Source: Pseudomonadota bacterium (GTDB lineage Bacteria; Pseudomonadota; Gammaproteobacteria; Burkholderiales; Burkholderiaceae_C). Taken from it: a stretch of DNA of 64,000 bases. The notes under the pieces are model-generated. The model was not told where the DNA came from. It was given only the letters and a program-made list of their open reading frames with translations, and ran no database searches. Positions 33,005 to 44,119 of this stretch are shown in pieces. Each line of letters opens with the position of its first letter. The stretch's first letter is position 1. The DNA lies in contig JAKOZT010000037.1 of NCBI GenBank assembly GCA_029779845.1, positions 124,001-188,000 of the forward strand. Reading direction: 5' to 3'. A program made the translations under genes and the position numbers.

Positions 33005-35188
33005 TCAGCTGCCGATGCGTCCTCCATCGTTCTTGGTGATCACCACGGTGGCCGAACGCGGCCGCGCCGTCGCCCCGCCCGCGCCGTAGCCGGTATTGCC
33101 CGGCCAGTGGCTGAGGTACTTGCCCGGGTCGGCCACGTCGGCGGCGGCGATGGTCTCGCCCGGGTGCTGGATGTTGACGAACAGCGCCTTGCCGTCCGGC
33201 GTCTCGGTGACGCCGGTGATCTCGCAGTCCTTCGGCCCGACGAGGAAGCGGCGCAGCGCATCCGCACTCGGCTTCCTGCCGACGTAGGTGTCCACCGTCA
33301 CGCTGCCGCCGCCGCTGAGCGGGTAGCTGAGCGTCGTCTTCGCGCCATCGCCCACGCTGCCCGGCACGCCGGCCAGCATCATGCAGTTGGTCGCGTCGGT
33401 GTAGGCGCCATCGTCGGTCTGGATCCAGCACAGGCCGGTGTTCCTGCTGAACCACAGGCCGTCGGGGCTGGAGAAGTCCTGGTCCGCCGTCAGGCCCGAC
33501 AGGTTCACCAGCGCCGGGTCGCCGTTGGCCTGCGAGCCGAACAGGTAGACGTCCCAGCGGAACGCCGTGGCCGCGCCTGCGCCGCCCGACTCCTTGATGC
33601 GGATGATGTGGCCGTTGAGGTTGCTGGCCGTGCCCGTGGTGGCCTCGGGGTCGAGATAGGCGCGCGGGTTGGCGGCGTCCAGCGCCTGCTGGCCGCTGCC
33701 GCTGGGCTGCAGGCGGCGGTTGCTGTTGTTGGTCAGCGTGTAGTAGATCTCGCCGGTGCCCGGGTGCACCGCGCACCACTCGGGGCGGTCCATCTTGGTC
33801 GCGCCCACCGCGTCGGCGGCCAGGCGCGCGTTGACCAGCACGTCGGCCTGGTCGGCGAAGGCATAGCCCGCGTAGCCGGCGATCGCGGCGTTGGCGATCG
33901 TCAGCTCGATCCACTGCCCGCTGCCGTCGGCATCGAACTTCGCGACGTAGAGCTTGCCGGCATCGAGATACTTGTCGCCCGCGGCGATGCGGTTCGCGGC
34001 CTTGGCGTCGGCGGCATCCCAGTTCGCCGCCGAGACGAACTTGTAGATGTATTCGCCGCGCGAGTCGTCTCCCATGTAGACGGCCAGCGGCTGGCCGGCG
34101 ACGAGCCGGCCGAAGTCGGCGCTCTCGTGCGCGAAGCGGCCCAGCGCGCTGCGCTTCTTGACGGTGGCGCTGTTGTCGTAGGGGTCGAGTTCGACCACCC
34201 AGCCGAAGGTGTTCATCTCGTTGCGGTAGTCGTCGCTGCCGTCGGCCGAGGCGCCGGTCTTGGAGATGTCCCAGCGCGCGAAGCGATCCTCCGCGCCCGA
34301 GGTCTCCCAGCCGTGGCGGCTCGCCGCGCCCTGGGCGCGGCCGTAGCGGTTCAGCGAGGCGACGCTCTTGTCGGCGCGCGCCGCGTCGTCGGCCGCGCCG
34401 CGGAAGAAGTAGCCCGACCAGTTCTCCTCGCCGCTGAGGTAGGTGCCCCAGGGCGTGCGGCCGCTGCCGCAGTTGTTGATCGTGCCGCGGCAGCCGGTGC
34501 CGGCCGGCGAGTAGCGCGTCTTCATCAGCGCGTTGCCGCGCGCCGGGCCGGCCAGCTCGATCGCGGTGAGCGGCGTGATGCGGCGGTTGAAGGCCGAGCC
34601 GGCGCGGTAGGCGAAGGCGCCGCTGCTCTTGGCGATCTCGACCACCGCGATGCCGTGCGCCGGAATCTCCTTGTCCGATTCGGCAGCCGGGCGCGGGCGC
34701 GCGCTGGAGCCGGCGGCGTGCAGGAAGTTGTCGGTCAGCGCCTCGTGGTTCAACGCCAGCAGGCCGCGCTCGCCGGCGTTGTCGTCGCGCGTGCCGTTGG
34801 CCGACAGGCCGAAGAAGAACATGCCGTCGTGGTGGTCGCCGACACGGCGCTCGAAGTCGGTGTCGCTGCCGTCGTTCCTGAACGCGGCGGTGGCCGCGTC
34901 GAGCGGATCGCCGAGCGCGAACAGCACGCTGGCGCTGTAGCCGGCCGGCACCGTCAGCACGTCGGCGGTGCTCTTGGCGACGGCGGCGAAGCCGAGCGTG
35001 GCGAGCGGCGCGGGCGCGGGCGTGTCGTCGTCGTTGCCGCCGCCGCAGGCGGCCACGCTCCAGCTGCCGAGCACGGCCGTCGCCGCCGTGCCGACGCCGC
35101 CGCGCAGCAGCGAGCGGCGCGACAGCCGCGCGCCCAGCACGCTGTCGAACGAGGGGTTGGCGGAGGTGTTCAGCTCGTTGTCATCCAT
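33005..35188 (-). CDS. PhoX-family alkaline phosphatase (DUF839), Tat-exported
   Basis: A 727-residue exported protein. The twin-arginine signal RLSRRSLLRGG lies at residues 21-31, followed by a hydrophobic stretch and AACGGG, which could be a lipobox. The body has PhoX landmarks: NHEALTDN, the TPWGTYLSGEENWSGYF segment with its metal-binding Glu, DRPEWCAVHPGTGEIYYTLTNN and NIQHPGE. PhoX enzymes are Ca/Fe-dependent phosphatases that release phosphate from organic esters in the periplasm. I start at 35188, since the extension upstream overlaps the divergent gene's leader. Confidence 0.9.
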   Translation of the reverse strand: MDDNELNTSANPSFDSVLGARLSRRSLLRGGVGTAATAVLGSWSVAACGGGNDDDTPAPAPLATLGFAAVAKSTADVLTVPAGYSASVLFALGDPLDAATAAFRNDGSDTDFERRVGDHHDGMFFFGLSANGTRDDNAGERGLLALNHEALTDNFLHAAGSSARPRPAAESDKEIPAHGIAVVEIAKSSGAFAYRAGSAFNRRITPLTAIELAGPARGNALMKTRYSPAGTGCRGTINNCGSGRTPWGTYLSGEENWSGYFFRGAADDAARADKSVASLNRYGRAQGAASRHGWETSGAEDRFARWDISKTGASADGSDDYRNEMNTFGWVVELDPYDNSATVKKRSALGRFAHESADFGRLVAGQPLAVYMGDDSRGEYIYKFVSAANWDAADAKAANRIAAGDKYLDAGKLYVAKFDADGSGQWIELTIANAAIAGYAGYAFADQADVLVNARLAADAVGATKMDRPEWCAVHPGTGEIYYTLTNNSNRRLQPSGSGQQALDAANPRAYLDPEATTGTASNLNGHIIRIKESGGAGAATAFRWDVYLFGSQANGDPALVNLSGLTADQDFSSPDGLWFSRNTGLCWIQTDDGAYTDATNCMMLAGVPGSVGDGAKTTLSYPLSGGGSVTVDTYVGRKPSADALRRFLVGPKDCEITGVTETPDGKALFVNIQHPGETIAAADVADPGKYLSHWPGNTGYGAGGATARPRSATVVITKNDGGRIGS

Positions 35189-35310
35189 GTCGTCGTCCTC
35201 TTGATCTGCGGGGTTGCGAAACCGCGGCAGTCTGGTCAGCGCGCATGACGGTGGCGTGAACGATGCATGACAGAATCGCCCGGGTCGAACACTGAGGAGA
35301 GGCACCCGGG

Positions 35311-36000
35311 ATGGCGAAGATCCACTTCATCGGCGGCGAGAAGGGCGGCGTCGGCAAGTCGTTGCTGGCGCGTGTGCTGGCCCAGTACCTGATCGACCAC
35401 CAGCTGCCCTTCATCGGCTTCGACACCGACCGCTCGCACGGCGCGCTGATGCGCTTCTACGCCGGCTACGCCTCGCCGGTGATCGTCGACCGCTACGAGG
35501 CGCTCGACGCGATCATGGAAGCCGCCGTCGAGCAGCCGGAGCGCCGCATCCTCGTCGACCTCGCCGCGCAGACGCACGACCCGCTGGTGCGCTGGATGGA
35601 CGATTCGGGCGTGCTCAACCTCGCCGACGAGAGCGGCATCACGATCCACTACTGGCACGTGATGGACACCGGCAAGGATTCGGTCGACCTGCTGCGCAAG
35701 CTGCTCGATCGCTTCGGCACCAGCCTGAAGTATGTGCTGGTGCGCAACCAGGTGCGCGGCGGCGACTTCGCGGCGCTCGAACAATCCGGCGAGCAGGCGC
35801 GCGCGCTCGGCCTGGGCGCCAAGATCGTCTCGGTGAAGAAGCTGCACGACAGCGCGATCCAGAAGATCGACATCAACAGCAGCAGCTTCTGGCACGCCAC
35901 GCACACCGACAGCCCGATCGCGCTCGGCCTGATGGACCGGCAGCGCGTGAAGATGTGGCTGCGCGACGTCTACCGCGACCTGGACGACGTGGGGGTCTGA
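35311..36000 (+). CDS. Orphan ParA/MinD-like ATPase
   Basis: A 229-residue P-loop protein with the deviant Walker A GGEKGGVGKSLLA (8-20), GFDTDRSHGAL as the second motif and ILVDLAAQTHDP as Walker B. It resembles ParA-like proteins sometimes annotated as mobilization proteins, but no ParB, oriT or relaxase is nearby. It probably acts in positioning or as an iron-sulfur/dinitrogenase-type ATPase relative; the role is unknown. It is divergent from the phoX gene over 122 bp. Confidence 0.75.
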   Translation: MAKIHFIGGEKGGVGKSLLARVLAQYLIDHQLPFIGFDTDRSHGALMRFYAGYASPVIVDRYEALDAIMEAAVEQPERRILVDLAAQTHDPLVRWMDDSGVLNLADESGITIHYWHVMDTGKDSVDLLRKLLDRFGTSLKYVLVRNQVRGGDFAALEQSGEQARALGLGAKIVSVKKLHDSAIQKIDINSSSFWHATHTDSPIALGLMDRQRVKMWLRDVYRDLDDVGV

Positions 36001-36020
36001 CGGATCGAGCCCCCCAGTCG

Positions 36021-37520
36021 CTACGCTCCTGCCCCCGAGGGGCGCCGGCCGGCTTGGGACGGCCCGGCACCGGCCCGCTCCTTCAGCTCGCGCTTGAGCA
36101 CCTTGCCGATCGCGCTGCGCGGCAGCTCGTCGACGAGGTGCAGCGCGGCCAGGCGCTGCGTCTTGCCGACACGCGCGTTGAGCCACTCCCGCAACGCCTC
36201 GGCCTGCGCTTCGCCGCGGACCACGACGAAGGCCACCGGCGTCTCGCCCCACTGCGCTGAGGGCACGCCCACCACCGCCGCATCCGCCACCGCCGGATGC
36301 TCGCGCAGCGCGGCTTCCAGGTCGCTCGGGTAGATGTTGAAGCCGCCGGAGATGATCATGTCCTTGCGGCGGTCGAGCAGGATCAGGAAGCCGTCGTCGT
36401 CGAAGCGGCCGACGTCGCCGGTGCGGATGAAGCGCTTGCCACTGGCATCGAACCACTCGGCCTCGCGCGTCGCCTCCGGGCGGCGGTGGTAGCCAGCCAT
36501 CATGCCGGGCGAGTAGCCGACGATTTCTCCGGTCGAGCCCGGCGGCAGTTCGTGCCCGGCTTCGTCGATCAGGCGCATGTCGGTGCCCGGGCCGGGGCGG
36601 CCGACGGTGTGCAGCTTGCCGGGGTGCGCATGCGCTTCGAGGATGCAGGTGCCGCCGCCTTCGGTCATGCCGTAGAACTCGACGAGGCCGCCCGGCCAGC
36701 GCGCCAGCACGTCGGCCTTCAGCGCGGCGGGGAACGGCGCGCTGGTGCAGAACTTCATGCGGAAGGCGCGCAGGTCGAAGGCATCGAAGTCCGGCAACGC
36801 CATCAGCCGCTGGTACTGCACCGGCACCAGCATCGTGTGCGTGGCGCGCAGCGCCTGGGCGATCTCGAGATAGCGCCGCGCGTCGAACTTCTTCATCAGC
36901 CGCACCGCGCCGCCGAAGGCGAGCGAGGGGAAGAACACCACCAGCGTGGTGTTGGAGTACAGCGGCGTGGCCAGCAGCGTGCGCGCATCCGGCCCGTAGC
37001 CGTAGGGCAGGCCGCGCCGGACGTGCGCCCAGCGCATGCCGTGCGGCTGCACGATGCCTTTCGGCTCGCCGGTGGTGCCGGAGGAATAGATGATGTTGAA
37101 CGGCGACTCGGGATGGATCTCGACCGGCGCCGGTGTCGCGCCCGGTGGCGCGAGCCAGGCTTCCAGATCGTCGTCGTCGGAGAACAAACGCTTCGCCTGC
37201 GCATCCTCGCGCATGCGCGCCAGCGCGGCCGGCGTGCTGCCGGGCGCGAGCGGCGCCACCACCACGCCGGCGCGCAGCGCGCCGAGGAATAGCGCCGCCT
37301 GCATCACCGAGGGCGCGGCGCACAGCGCGATCGCCTCGCCCGGCGCGATGCCGTCGCGCTGCAAGGCGGCGGCGATGCGGTCCATCAGCGCATCGAGCTG
37401 CGCGTAGCTCAGCGCCGTGTCGTCGTCGGCCAGCGCCGGCGCCTGCGGCCGCTCGCGCGCATGGCGGCGAATGCACTCGGCGATCGTGGCGAACCCCGTG
37501 TCGGCGATGAAGCTGCTCAT
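36021..37520 (-). CDS. Acyl-CoA ligase (AMP-binding family)
   Basis: A 499-residue adenylate-forming enzyme. The phosphate loop YSSGTTGEPKGI, the EFYGMTEGGG core and RTGDVGRFDDDGFL are present, and the C-terminal IGKVLKREL has the catalytic Lys. It forms an acyl-CoA from an acid, ATP and CoA; the substrate cannot be decided. It is divergent from gcdH over about 45 bp, so the two may serve one acyl-CoA route, for example aromatic or dicarboxylic acid breakdown. Confidence 0.88.
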   Translation of the reverse strand: MSSFIADTGFATIAECIRRHARERPQAPALADDDTALSYAQLDALMDRIAAALQRDGIAPGEAIALCAAPSVMQAALFLGALRAGVVVAPLAPGSTPAALARMREDAQAKRLFSDDDDLEAWLAPPGATPAPVEIHPESPFNIIYSSGTTGEPKGIVQPHGMRWAHVRRGLPYGYGPDARTLLATPLYSNTTLVVFFPSLAFGGAVRLMKKFDARRYLEIAQALRATHTMLVPVQYQRLMALPDFDAFDLRAFRMKFCTSAPFPAALKADVLARWPGGLVEFYGMTEGGGTCILEAHAHPGKLHTVGRPGPGTDMRLIDEAGHELPPGSTGEIVGYSPGMMAGYHRRPEATREAEWFDASGKRFIRTGDVGRFDDDGFLILLDRRKDMIISGGFNIYPSDLEAALREHPAVADAAVVGVPSAQWGETPVAFVVVRGEAQAEALREWLNARVGKTQRLAALHLVDELPRSAIGKVLKRELKERAGAGPSQAGRRPSGAGA

Positions 37521-37564
37521 GAGCGCTGCGATACCATGCCCGCCAGCTGAAAAGGAGACCGATG

Positions 37565-38752
<1,188 letters not shown>

Positions 38753-38758
38753 GCTGAC

Positions 38759-39532
38759 GTGGTCCCCTGGCTGCGCGGCCCGCAGGATGCGCTGCCGGAC
38801 ACGCGCCGCGCGCTCGGCCCCGACTCCGACGCGCCGGGGCTGCTGGCTGCCGGCGGAGAACTGACGCCGAAGCGCCTCGCCGAGGCGTATTCGAAAGGCG
38901 TGTTCCCCTGGTACAGCCGCGGCCAGCCGGTGCTGTGGTGGTCGCCCGACCCGCGCATGGTGCTGCTGACGGACGAGTTCCGCCTCAAGCGCTCGCTGCG
39001 CAAGACGATCGCGAAGTTCATCCGCACGCCCGGCTGCGAGATCCGCATCGACTCGGCCTTCCGCCGCGTCATCGAGGCTTGCGCCGGCACGCCGCGCGAG
39101 GGCCAGGACGGCACCTGGATCGTGCCGGAGATGGTCGAGGCCTACGCCGCCTGGCACGCGCTCGGCGCGGTGCACAGCGTCGAGACCTGGTGGGACGGCG
39201 AACTCGCCGGCGGTCTGTACGGTGTGAGCATCGGCCGCATGTTCTTCGGCGAGTCGATGTTCTCGCGCCGCAGCGATGCGTCGAAGATCGCGCTGGCCGC
39301 TCTCGTGTGCTTTTGCCGCGCGCACGGCATCGCGATGATCGACTGCCAGCAGCGCACCGGCCACCTCGCCTCGCTGGGCGGGCGCGAGCTGCCGCGCGCC
39401 GAGTTCGAGCGCCGCCTGGCCCTCGCCCTGGGGGCGCAGCCGGTTTCGGATTGGACCTATGATGCGTCGCAGTGGCGCCGCCTTGGTCTCCCGGCCGAGG
39501 GCGCCGACGCCGAGCAGGACCCCGGCCCGTGA
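38759..39532 (+). CDS. aat: Leucyl/phenylalanyl-tRNA-protein transferase Aat
   Basis: A 257-residue transferase that adds Leu or Phe to N-terminal Lys/Arg and so marks proteins for ClpS/ClpAP. It has [26 protein letters not shown] in pieces, [38 protein letters not shown] in pieces and [18 protein letters not shown]. The GTG at 38759 gives a normal N-terminus ([13 protein letters not shown]). The stop overlaps the bpt start as GTGA. Confidence 0.95.
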   Translation: MVPWLRGPQDALPDTRRALGPDSDAPGLLAAGGELTPKRLAEAYSKGVFPWYSRGQPVLWWSPDPRMVLLTDEFRLKRSLRKTIAKFIRTPGCEIRIDSAFRRVIEACAGTPREGQDGTWIVPEMVEAYAAWHALGAVHSVETWWDGELAGGLYGVSIGRMFFGESMFSRRSDASKIALAALVCFCRAHGIAMIDCQQRTGHLASLGGRELPRAEFERRLALALGAQPVSDWTYDASQWRRLGLPAEGADAEQDPGP

Positions 39533-40275
39533 CGCACCCGAAAGAGCTTCCGCTCGCCTCGCTGCAGTTCTACGCCACCGCACCCTATCCGTGCAGCTAC
39601 GTGGCCGGGCGCATGGCGCGCTCGCAGGTGGCCACGCCCTCGCACCTGATCCACGCCGACGCTTACTCGGGCCTGGTGGCCAACGGCTTCCGGCGCAGCG
39701 GCATGTTCACCTACCGCCCCTATTGCGACGGCTGCCGCGCCTGCGTGCCGCTGCGCGTGCCGGTGGCGGGCTTCCAGCCCACGCGCAGCCAGCGCCGGGC
39801 CTGGAAGCAGCATTCGAATCTGAAGTCGCGCGTGCTGCGGCTGTGCTTCGTGCCCGAGCACTACCAGCTCTACCTGCGCTACCAGGCCGGCCGCCACAGC
39901 GGCGGCGGCATGGACCACGACTCGATCGACCAGTACACCCAGTTCCTGCTGCAAAGCCGCGTCAACAGCCGGCTGGTCGAGTTCCGCGAGCCGACGGAAG
40001 ACGGCTCGCTCGGCGCGCTGAAGATGGTCTCGATCCTGGACATCCTCAACGACGGCCTGTCGGCGGTCTACACCTTCTACGAGCCCGAGGAAGCGGCCAG
40101 CTACGGCACCTACAACGTGCTGTGGCAGATCGAGCAGACGCGCGCGCTGAAGCTGCCGCACGTCTACCTCGGCTACTGGATCGCCGGCAGCGAGAAGATG
40201 GCCTACAAGGCGCGCTTCGGCCCGCACGAGCTGCTGCTCGACGGGCGCTGGCAGAGGCCTTCTTCAGCGGATTGA
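39529..40275 (+). CDS. bpt: Aspartate/glutamate leucyltransferase Bpt
   Basis: A 248-residue protein of the ATE/Bpt family that leucylates N-terminal Asp or Glu. The conserved [12 protein letters not shown] and the Cys pair in [14 protein letters not shown] are present, followed by the C-terminal acyltransferase fold with [19 protein letters not shown] in pieces. It starts at a GTG inside the aat stop. With aat it forms the standard N-degron pair. Its last 12 bp overlap the 3' end of the convergent oxidoreductase gene. Confidence 0.94.
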   Translation: MTHPKELPLASLQFYATAPYPCSYVAGRMARSQVATPSHLIHADAYSGLVANGFRRSGMFTYRPYCDGCRACVPLRVPVAGFQPTRSQRRAWKQHSNLKSRVLRLCFVPEHYQLYLRYQAGRHSGGGMDHDSIDQYTQFLLQSRVNSRLVEFREPTEDGSLGALKMVSILDILNDGLSAVYTFYEPEEAASYGTYNVLWQIEQTRALKLPHVYLGYWIAGSEKMAYKARFGPHELLLDGRWQRPSSAD

Positions 40276-41376
40276 GGCGAGCACCTCGTCGGCGATGGCC
40301 AGGCAGGCGGTCAGGCCGGGCGACTCGATGCCGAACAGGTTGACGAGGCCGGCCACGCCATGCGTCGCGGGCCCCTGCACGACGAAGTCCGCCGCCGCGC
40401 TGCCCGGCCCGCCGAGCTTGGGCCGCACGCCGCTGTACGCGCTCTGCAGCGCGCCGTCGCGCAGATCCGGCCAGTAGCGGCGGATCTGCGCGTAGAAGCC
40501 CTCGGCGCGCGCCGCGTCGACGCGGTAGTCGATCGCATCGGGCGGCCCGTCGGGCAGCCATTGCACGTCGGGACCGAAGCGAGCCTGGCCGGCGAGATCC
40601 AGCGTCAGGTGCACGCCCAGGCCGGCCTCTTCGGGCACCGGATAGATGAGATGCGAGAACGGCGCGCGCCCGGCGAGCGAGAAGTAGTTGCCCTTGGCGT
40701 GATGGCCGCTCGGCACGTGCTGAGCCGCCAGCCCCTGCATGGCCGCGGCGAGGCCCGGCGCCCACAGCCCGGCGGCGTTGACGACGATGCGCGCGCGCAG
40801 CTCCATCGGCGCTTCGCCGCCGACGCGCACCACGTGGCCGTCGGCGCCGCAGCGCAGCCCCGTCACCGGCGAGCACAGCGCAAGCGCGCCGCCGGCCCCT
40901 TCCAGATCGCCTTGCAGCGCGAGCATCAGGCCGTGGCTGTCGACGATGCCGGTCTCGCTCGACAGCAGCGCCGCCGTGCAGCGCAGCGCGGGTTCCAGCG
41001 CCCTCGCCTCGTCCGCATCCAGCCATTGCAGCTCGACGCCGCTGGCGGCGGCCTTGGCGCGTGTGGCATCGAGCGCGGCATGCTGGGCCGCCGACGTCGC
41101 CACCACCAGCTTGCCGCAGCGCCGGTGCGCCACGCCGTGCGAGGCGCAGAAGTCGTACAGCTGCACGCGCCCTTGCACGCACAGCCGCGCCTTCAGCGAG
41201 CCGGCCGGGTAGTACAGGCCGGCGTGGATCACCTCGCTGTTGCGCGAGCTGGTGGCGGTGCCGATCGCATCGGCGCGTTCGAGCACCACGGTTTCCAGGC
41301 CGGACTGCGCCAGCGCCCGGCCGACCGCGAGGCCGACCACGCCGGCACCGATCACCAGGGCATCGACTTGATCCAT
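40264..41376 (-). CDS. FAD-dependent oxidoreductase, L-2-hydroxyglutarate oxidase-like
   Basis: A 370-residue DAO-fold flavoprotein with the N-terminal FAD motif [16 protein letters not shown], followed by [16 protein letters not shown], a hallmark of the LhgO/YgaF branch, and the C-terminal [17 protein letters not shown]. It probably oxidises a 2-hydroxy acid or related compound and passes electrons to the quinone pool. Start at 41376. It is convergent with bpt and lies beyond the tRNA-Val terminator. Confidence 0.85.
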   Translation of the reverse strand: MDQVDALVIGAGVVGLAVGRALAQSGLETVVLERADAIGTATSSRNSEVIHAGLYYPAGSLKARLCVQGRVQLYDFCASHGVAHRRCGKLVVATSAAQHAALDATRAKAAASGVELQWLDADEARALEPALRCTAALLSSETGIVDSHGLMLALQGDLEGAGGALALCSPVTGLRCGADGHVVRVGGEAPMELRARIVVNAAGLWAPGLAAAMQGLAAQHVPSGHHAKGNYFSLAGRAPFSHLIYPVPEEAGLGVHLTLDLAGQARFGPDVQWLPDGPPDAIDYRVDAARAEGFYAQIRRYWPDLRDGALQSAYSGVRPKLGGPGSAAADFVVQGPATHGVAGLVNLFGIESPGLTACLAIADEVLASIR

Positions 41377-41396
41377 CGTCGCGATTGTGGCGCCAC

Positions 41397-41425
41397 CAAA
41401 GCAAACGGCCGGGATTCCCGGCCGT
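41397..41425 (-). terminator. Intrinsic terminator of tRNA-Val
   Basis: On the minus strand ACGGCCGGG-AAT-CCCGGCCGT forms a perfect 9-bp stem followed by TTTGCTTT, 23 bases after the tRNA 3' end. Confidence 0.85.
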
Positions 41426-41447
41426 GCTGTGTCCGCTTCTGGATCGG

Positions 41448-41522
41448 TGGTGGGCGGCGAGGGTTTCGAACCCCCGACCCCCGCAGTGTGAATGCGATGC
41501 TCTACCCCTGAGCTAGCCGCCC
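41448..41522 (-). tRNA. tRNA-Val (anticodon CAC)
   Basis: A 75-base cloverleaf with encoded CCA: acceptor GGGCGGC/GCCGCCC, D-arm GCTCAGGGGTAGAGC, anticodon stem TCGCA/TGCGG with loop TTCACAC (anticodon CAC) and T-arm GGGGG-TTCGAAA-CCCTC. It reads GUG codons, the favoured Val codon in this GC-rich genome. It stands alone upstream of the oxidoreductase gene. Confidence 0.97.
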
Positions 41523-41544
41523 TCGCGATCCGCAGAGCCGCGCA

Positions 41545-42264
41545 TTATGCCATAGCCGGCTCGGGCGTCGGCTCCTTCCACACCGTCCTGCCGCCGCTGG
41601 CCTTGTCCAGCTCGGCGATCAGCCTGGCATGCGCCTGCACCTCGTCCGCGTTGGCCGCGATCACCGGCAGCACGAAGGCGCAGAGGTCGATCGCCTCCAG
41701 CGCCACCTCGGCACCGGCCGCCTCGACCTCGTCGATCACCAGCGAGTCCTGGCCGCGCGTCATGCGGATGTAGACCTCGGCGAGCAGCCCGGCGTCGAGC
41801 AGCGCGCCGTGCAGGCTGCGGCTGGCGTTGTCGACTTCGAGGCGCTTGCACAGCGCGTCCAGCGAGTTCGACTTGCCGGGGAACATCTCGCGCGCCATCA
41901 GCAGCGTGTCGGTGATCTGGCCCACCTGCGCGTCGAACGGCGGCCGCCCCAGCCGCTTCAGCTCGGCGTTCAGGAAGCCGACGTCGAAGGCCGCGTTGTG
42001 CGCCAGGATCTCGGCGCCGGCGAGGTAGTCCATCAGCTCGTCGGCGATGGACGCGAACAGCGGCTTGTCGGCCAGGAACTCGTCGGTCAGGCCGTGGATG
42101 CGCACCGCGTCCTCGTGGTTCGGCCGCTCGGGGTTCAGGTAGAAGTGCAGGTTGCGGCCCGACAGGCGCCGGTTGAGCATCTCCACGCAGCCGATCTCGA
42201 TGATGCGGTCGCCGGATTCGGCGTTCAGGCCGGTGGTCTCGGTGTCGAGGAAGATCTGTCGCAT
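41545..42264 (-). CDS. dnaQ: DNA polymerase III epsilon (proofreading) subunit
   Basis: A 239-residue 3'-5' exonuclease of the DEDDh type: DTETTG (7-12), the ExoII segment with HNAAFDVGFLNAEL, and HGALLDAGLLAEVY as ExoIII with the catalytic His/Asp. The C-terminal tail that binds the polymerase subunit is present but diverged. It gives replication its proofreading. The gene is leftward, 9 bp from lgt, and followed by the tRNA-Val gene. Confidence 0.95.
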   Translation of the reverse strand: MRQIFLDTETTGLNAESGDRIIEIGCVEMLNRRLSGRNLHFYLNPERPNHEDAVRIHGLTDEFLADKPLFASIADELMDYLAGAEILAHNAAFDVGFLNAELKRLGRPPFDAQVGQITDTLLMAREMFPGKSNSLDALCKRLEVDNASRSLHGALLDAGLLAEVYIRMTRGQDSLVIDEVEAAGAEVALEAIDLCAFVLPVIAANADEVQAHARLIAELDKASGGRTVWKEPTPEPAMA

Positions 42265-42273
42265 GGGGTCGTA

Positions 42274-43080
42274 TCAGTAAGCGGTCCGCCGCGCGCCGCG
42301 CCACCACAGCCACGCGCCGATCACCAGCATCGGCACGCACAGCCACTGGCCCATGCTCAGCCCCGTGCGGGCCGCAAACTCCATCAGGAAGGCATCGGGC
42401 TCGCGGAAGAACTCGGCGATGAAGCGGAACACGCCGTAGCCGACCAGGAACAGGCCAGCCACCTGCCCCGGCCCGCGCGGCTTGCGCGCATAGAGCCACA
42501 GGATGACGAACAGCAGCAGCCCTTCCATCAGGAACTGGTAGATGGGCGACGGGTGGCGCGGCACCAGGCTGCCCGACTGCGGGAACACCATCGCCCAGGG
42601 CAGCGCGGGGTCGGCGGCGCGCCCCCACAGCTCGCCGTTGATGAAGTTGCCGGCGCGTCCGCTGGCCAGCCCCGTGGGCACGGCCGGCGCGATCAGGTCC
42701 ATCACCTGCAGGAAGGGCCGCCCCTTGACGCGCGCGTACAGCGCCATCGCCGCGATCACGCCCAGCAGCCCGCCGTGGAAGGCCATGCCGCCCTTCCACA
42801 CCGCGAACACCTCGAGCGGGTTGGCCGCGTAGTAGCCGGGCTTGTAGAACAGCACGTAGCCGAGGCGCCCGCCGATCACCACGCCGAGCACGCCCCAGAA
42901 GAGCAGGTCTTCGACCTCGCGGCGCGTCCAGCCGGCCTGTGCGAACTGCGGCTGCGCGGCGCGCTTGCTGGCGAGCCAGAGGAACAGGCCGAACGCGACC
43001 AGGTAGGTGATGCCGTACCAGTGGATCGCCACCGGCCCGAGCTGCAGCGCGACCGGGTTGAACTGCGGATGAACGAGCAT
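42274..43080 (-). CDS. lgt: Prolipoprotein diacylglyceryl transferase
   Basis: A 268-residue membrane enzyme with seven hydrophobic helices. The signature [14 protein letters not shown], the AFHGGLLG His and the GRLGYVLFY segment are present. It transfers diacylglycerol from phosphatidylglycerol to the lipobox Cys of prelipoproteins, such as the META-domain protein in this window. It probably shares a transcript with dnaQ. Confidence 0.96.
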   Translation of the reverse strand: MLVHPQFNPVALQLGPVAIHWYGITYLVAFGLFLWLASKRAAQPQFAQAGWTRREVEDLLFWGVLGVVIGGRLGYVLFYKPGYYAANPLEVFAVWKGGMAFHGGLLGVIAAMALYARVKGRPFLQVMDLIAPAVPTGLASGRAGNFINGELWGRAADPALPWAMVFPQSGSLVPRHPSPIYQFLMEGLLLFVILWLYARKPRGPGQVAGLFLVGYGVFRFIAEFFREPDAFLMEFAARTGLSMGQWLCVPMLVIGAWLWWRGARRTAY

Positions 43081-43094
43081 GCGCGAACGATAAC

Positions 43095-44018
43095 CTACCG
43101 CTCGCGCACGCCCTGATCACGCACGAAAGCGACGAAGCGCCGCACCGCCGGCGAGGCATCGCTCGGCCAGACCAGACTGGTCTCGGCGCGCGGCGCGCCG
43201 TCGGCGAGCGAGGCCGGGAGCGCGCGGTAGACGATGCCGGGCCGCTGCAGCCGCTGCATGGAGCGCGGCACCAGCGCCACGCCCAGCCCGGCCGAGACGA
43301 GGTTGACGATGGTCTGCATCTGGATCGCCTCCTGCGCGATGGCCGGCGTCGCACCGTGGCGGTGGTAGAAGGCCAGCACCGCGTCGTACAGCGAGGGCGC
43401 GATCGCGCGCGGGAAGATCACCAGCGGCTCGCGCAGCAGCTGCGCGGCGGAGAAGCGCCGCGGCGCCGCTTCGGGCAGCGCCAGCAGCATCGGCTCGACG
43501 CCCAGCGACAGGCGCTGCAGGGGCGGCGGCGGCGCGATGCCCGGCGCGTGCAGCACGAAGCCGGCGTCCAGCTCGCGCTGCGCGAAGGCCTCGGCCTGCA
43601 CGTCGCCGGTGGCTTCGCGCAGCTCGACCGCGATGCCCGGGTAGGCCTCGCGGAAGGCGCGCAGCCAGCCGGGCAGCGGGCCGAAACCCACCGTCGAGAC
43701 GAAGCCGAGGCGGATGCGCCCCAGCTCGCCGCCGGCCGCGTCGCGTGCGCGCAGCGCCAGCGCACCGGCCTGCCGCAGGAGCTGGCGCACCGGCTCGACC
43801 AGCGCCGCGCCGGCCGGCGTCAGCGCCACGCTGCGGCGCGTGCGCTCGAAGAGGGGCACGCCGAGGCGGCGCTCCAGCTGCTGGATCGCCTGCGTCAGCG
43901 GCGGCTGCGTCATGTGCAATCGCTGCGCGGCGCGGCCGAAGTGCAGCGTCTCGGCCAGCGCGAGGAACTGGCGCCAGACGCGCAGCTCGATGTCCGGCGC
44001 GGGGGTGTCGCGGCTCAT
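43095..44018 (-). CDS. LysR-family regulator, divergent from ilvD
   Basis: A 307-residue LysR-type regulator with the N-terminal winged helix ([53 protein letters not shown], read in pieces) and a periplasmic-binding-like effector domain. The ilvD gene diverges over 100 bp. Control of ilvD is possible but LysR genes are often paired with unrelated neighbours; the effector is not known. Confidence 0.88.
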   Translation of the reverse strand: MSRDTPAPDIELRVWRQFLALAETLHFGRAAQRLHMTQPPLTQAIQQLERRLGVPLFERTRRSVALTPAGAALVEPVRQLLRQAGALALRARDAAGGELGRIRLGFVSTVGFGPLPGWLRAFREAYPGIAVELREATGDVQAEAFAQRELDAGFVLHAPGIAPPPPLQRLSLGVEPMLLALPEAAPRRFSAAQLLREPLVIFPRAIAPSLYDAVLAFYHRHGATPAIAQEAIQMQTIVNLVSAGLGVALVPRSMQRLQRPGIVYRALPASLADGAPRAETSLVWPSDASPAVRRFVAFVRDQGVRER

Positions 44019-44119
44019 ATGCCGAGCATATCAATCGATGTCCCGGATTCGATTGGACGCACACCGGCACGCGGCCGACAATCCGGCCTTCGGACCCAGC
44101 CGCACGCCAGGAGCACACG

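Noticed and set aside
33107-35248. A 713-codon plus-strand open frame opposite phoX
   Set aside because: Shadow of the PhoX reading frame; no signal peptide, domain or start context.
41448-41522. tRNA-Val as an island attachment site
   Set aside because: No integrase is near and no partial copy of the tRNA 3' end was noticed at the edges of the lower-GC block.
44019-44119. Leader peptide or riboswitch before ilvD
   Set aside because: The 101-bp gap has no Leu/Val/Ile-rich short frame and no attenuator-like hairpins.
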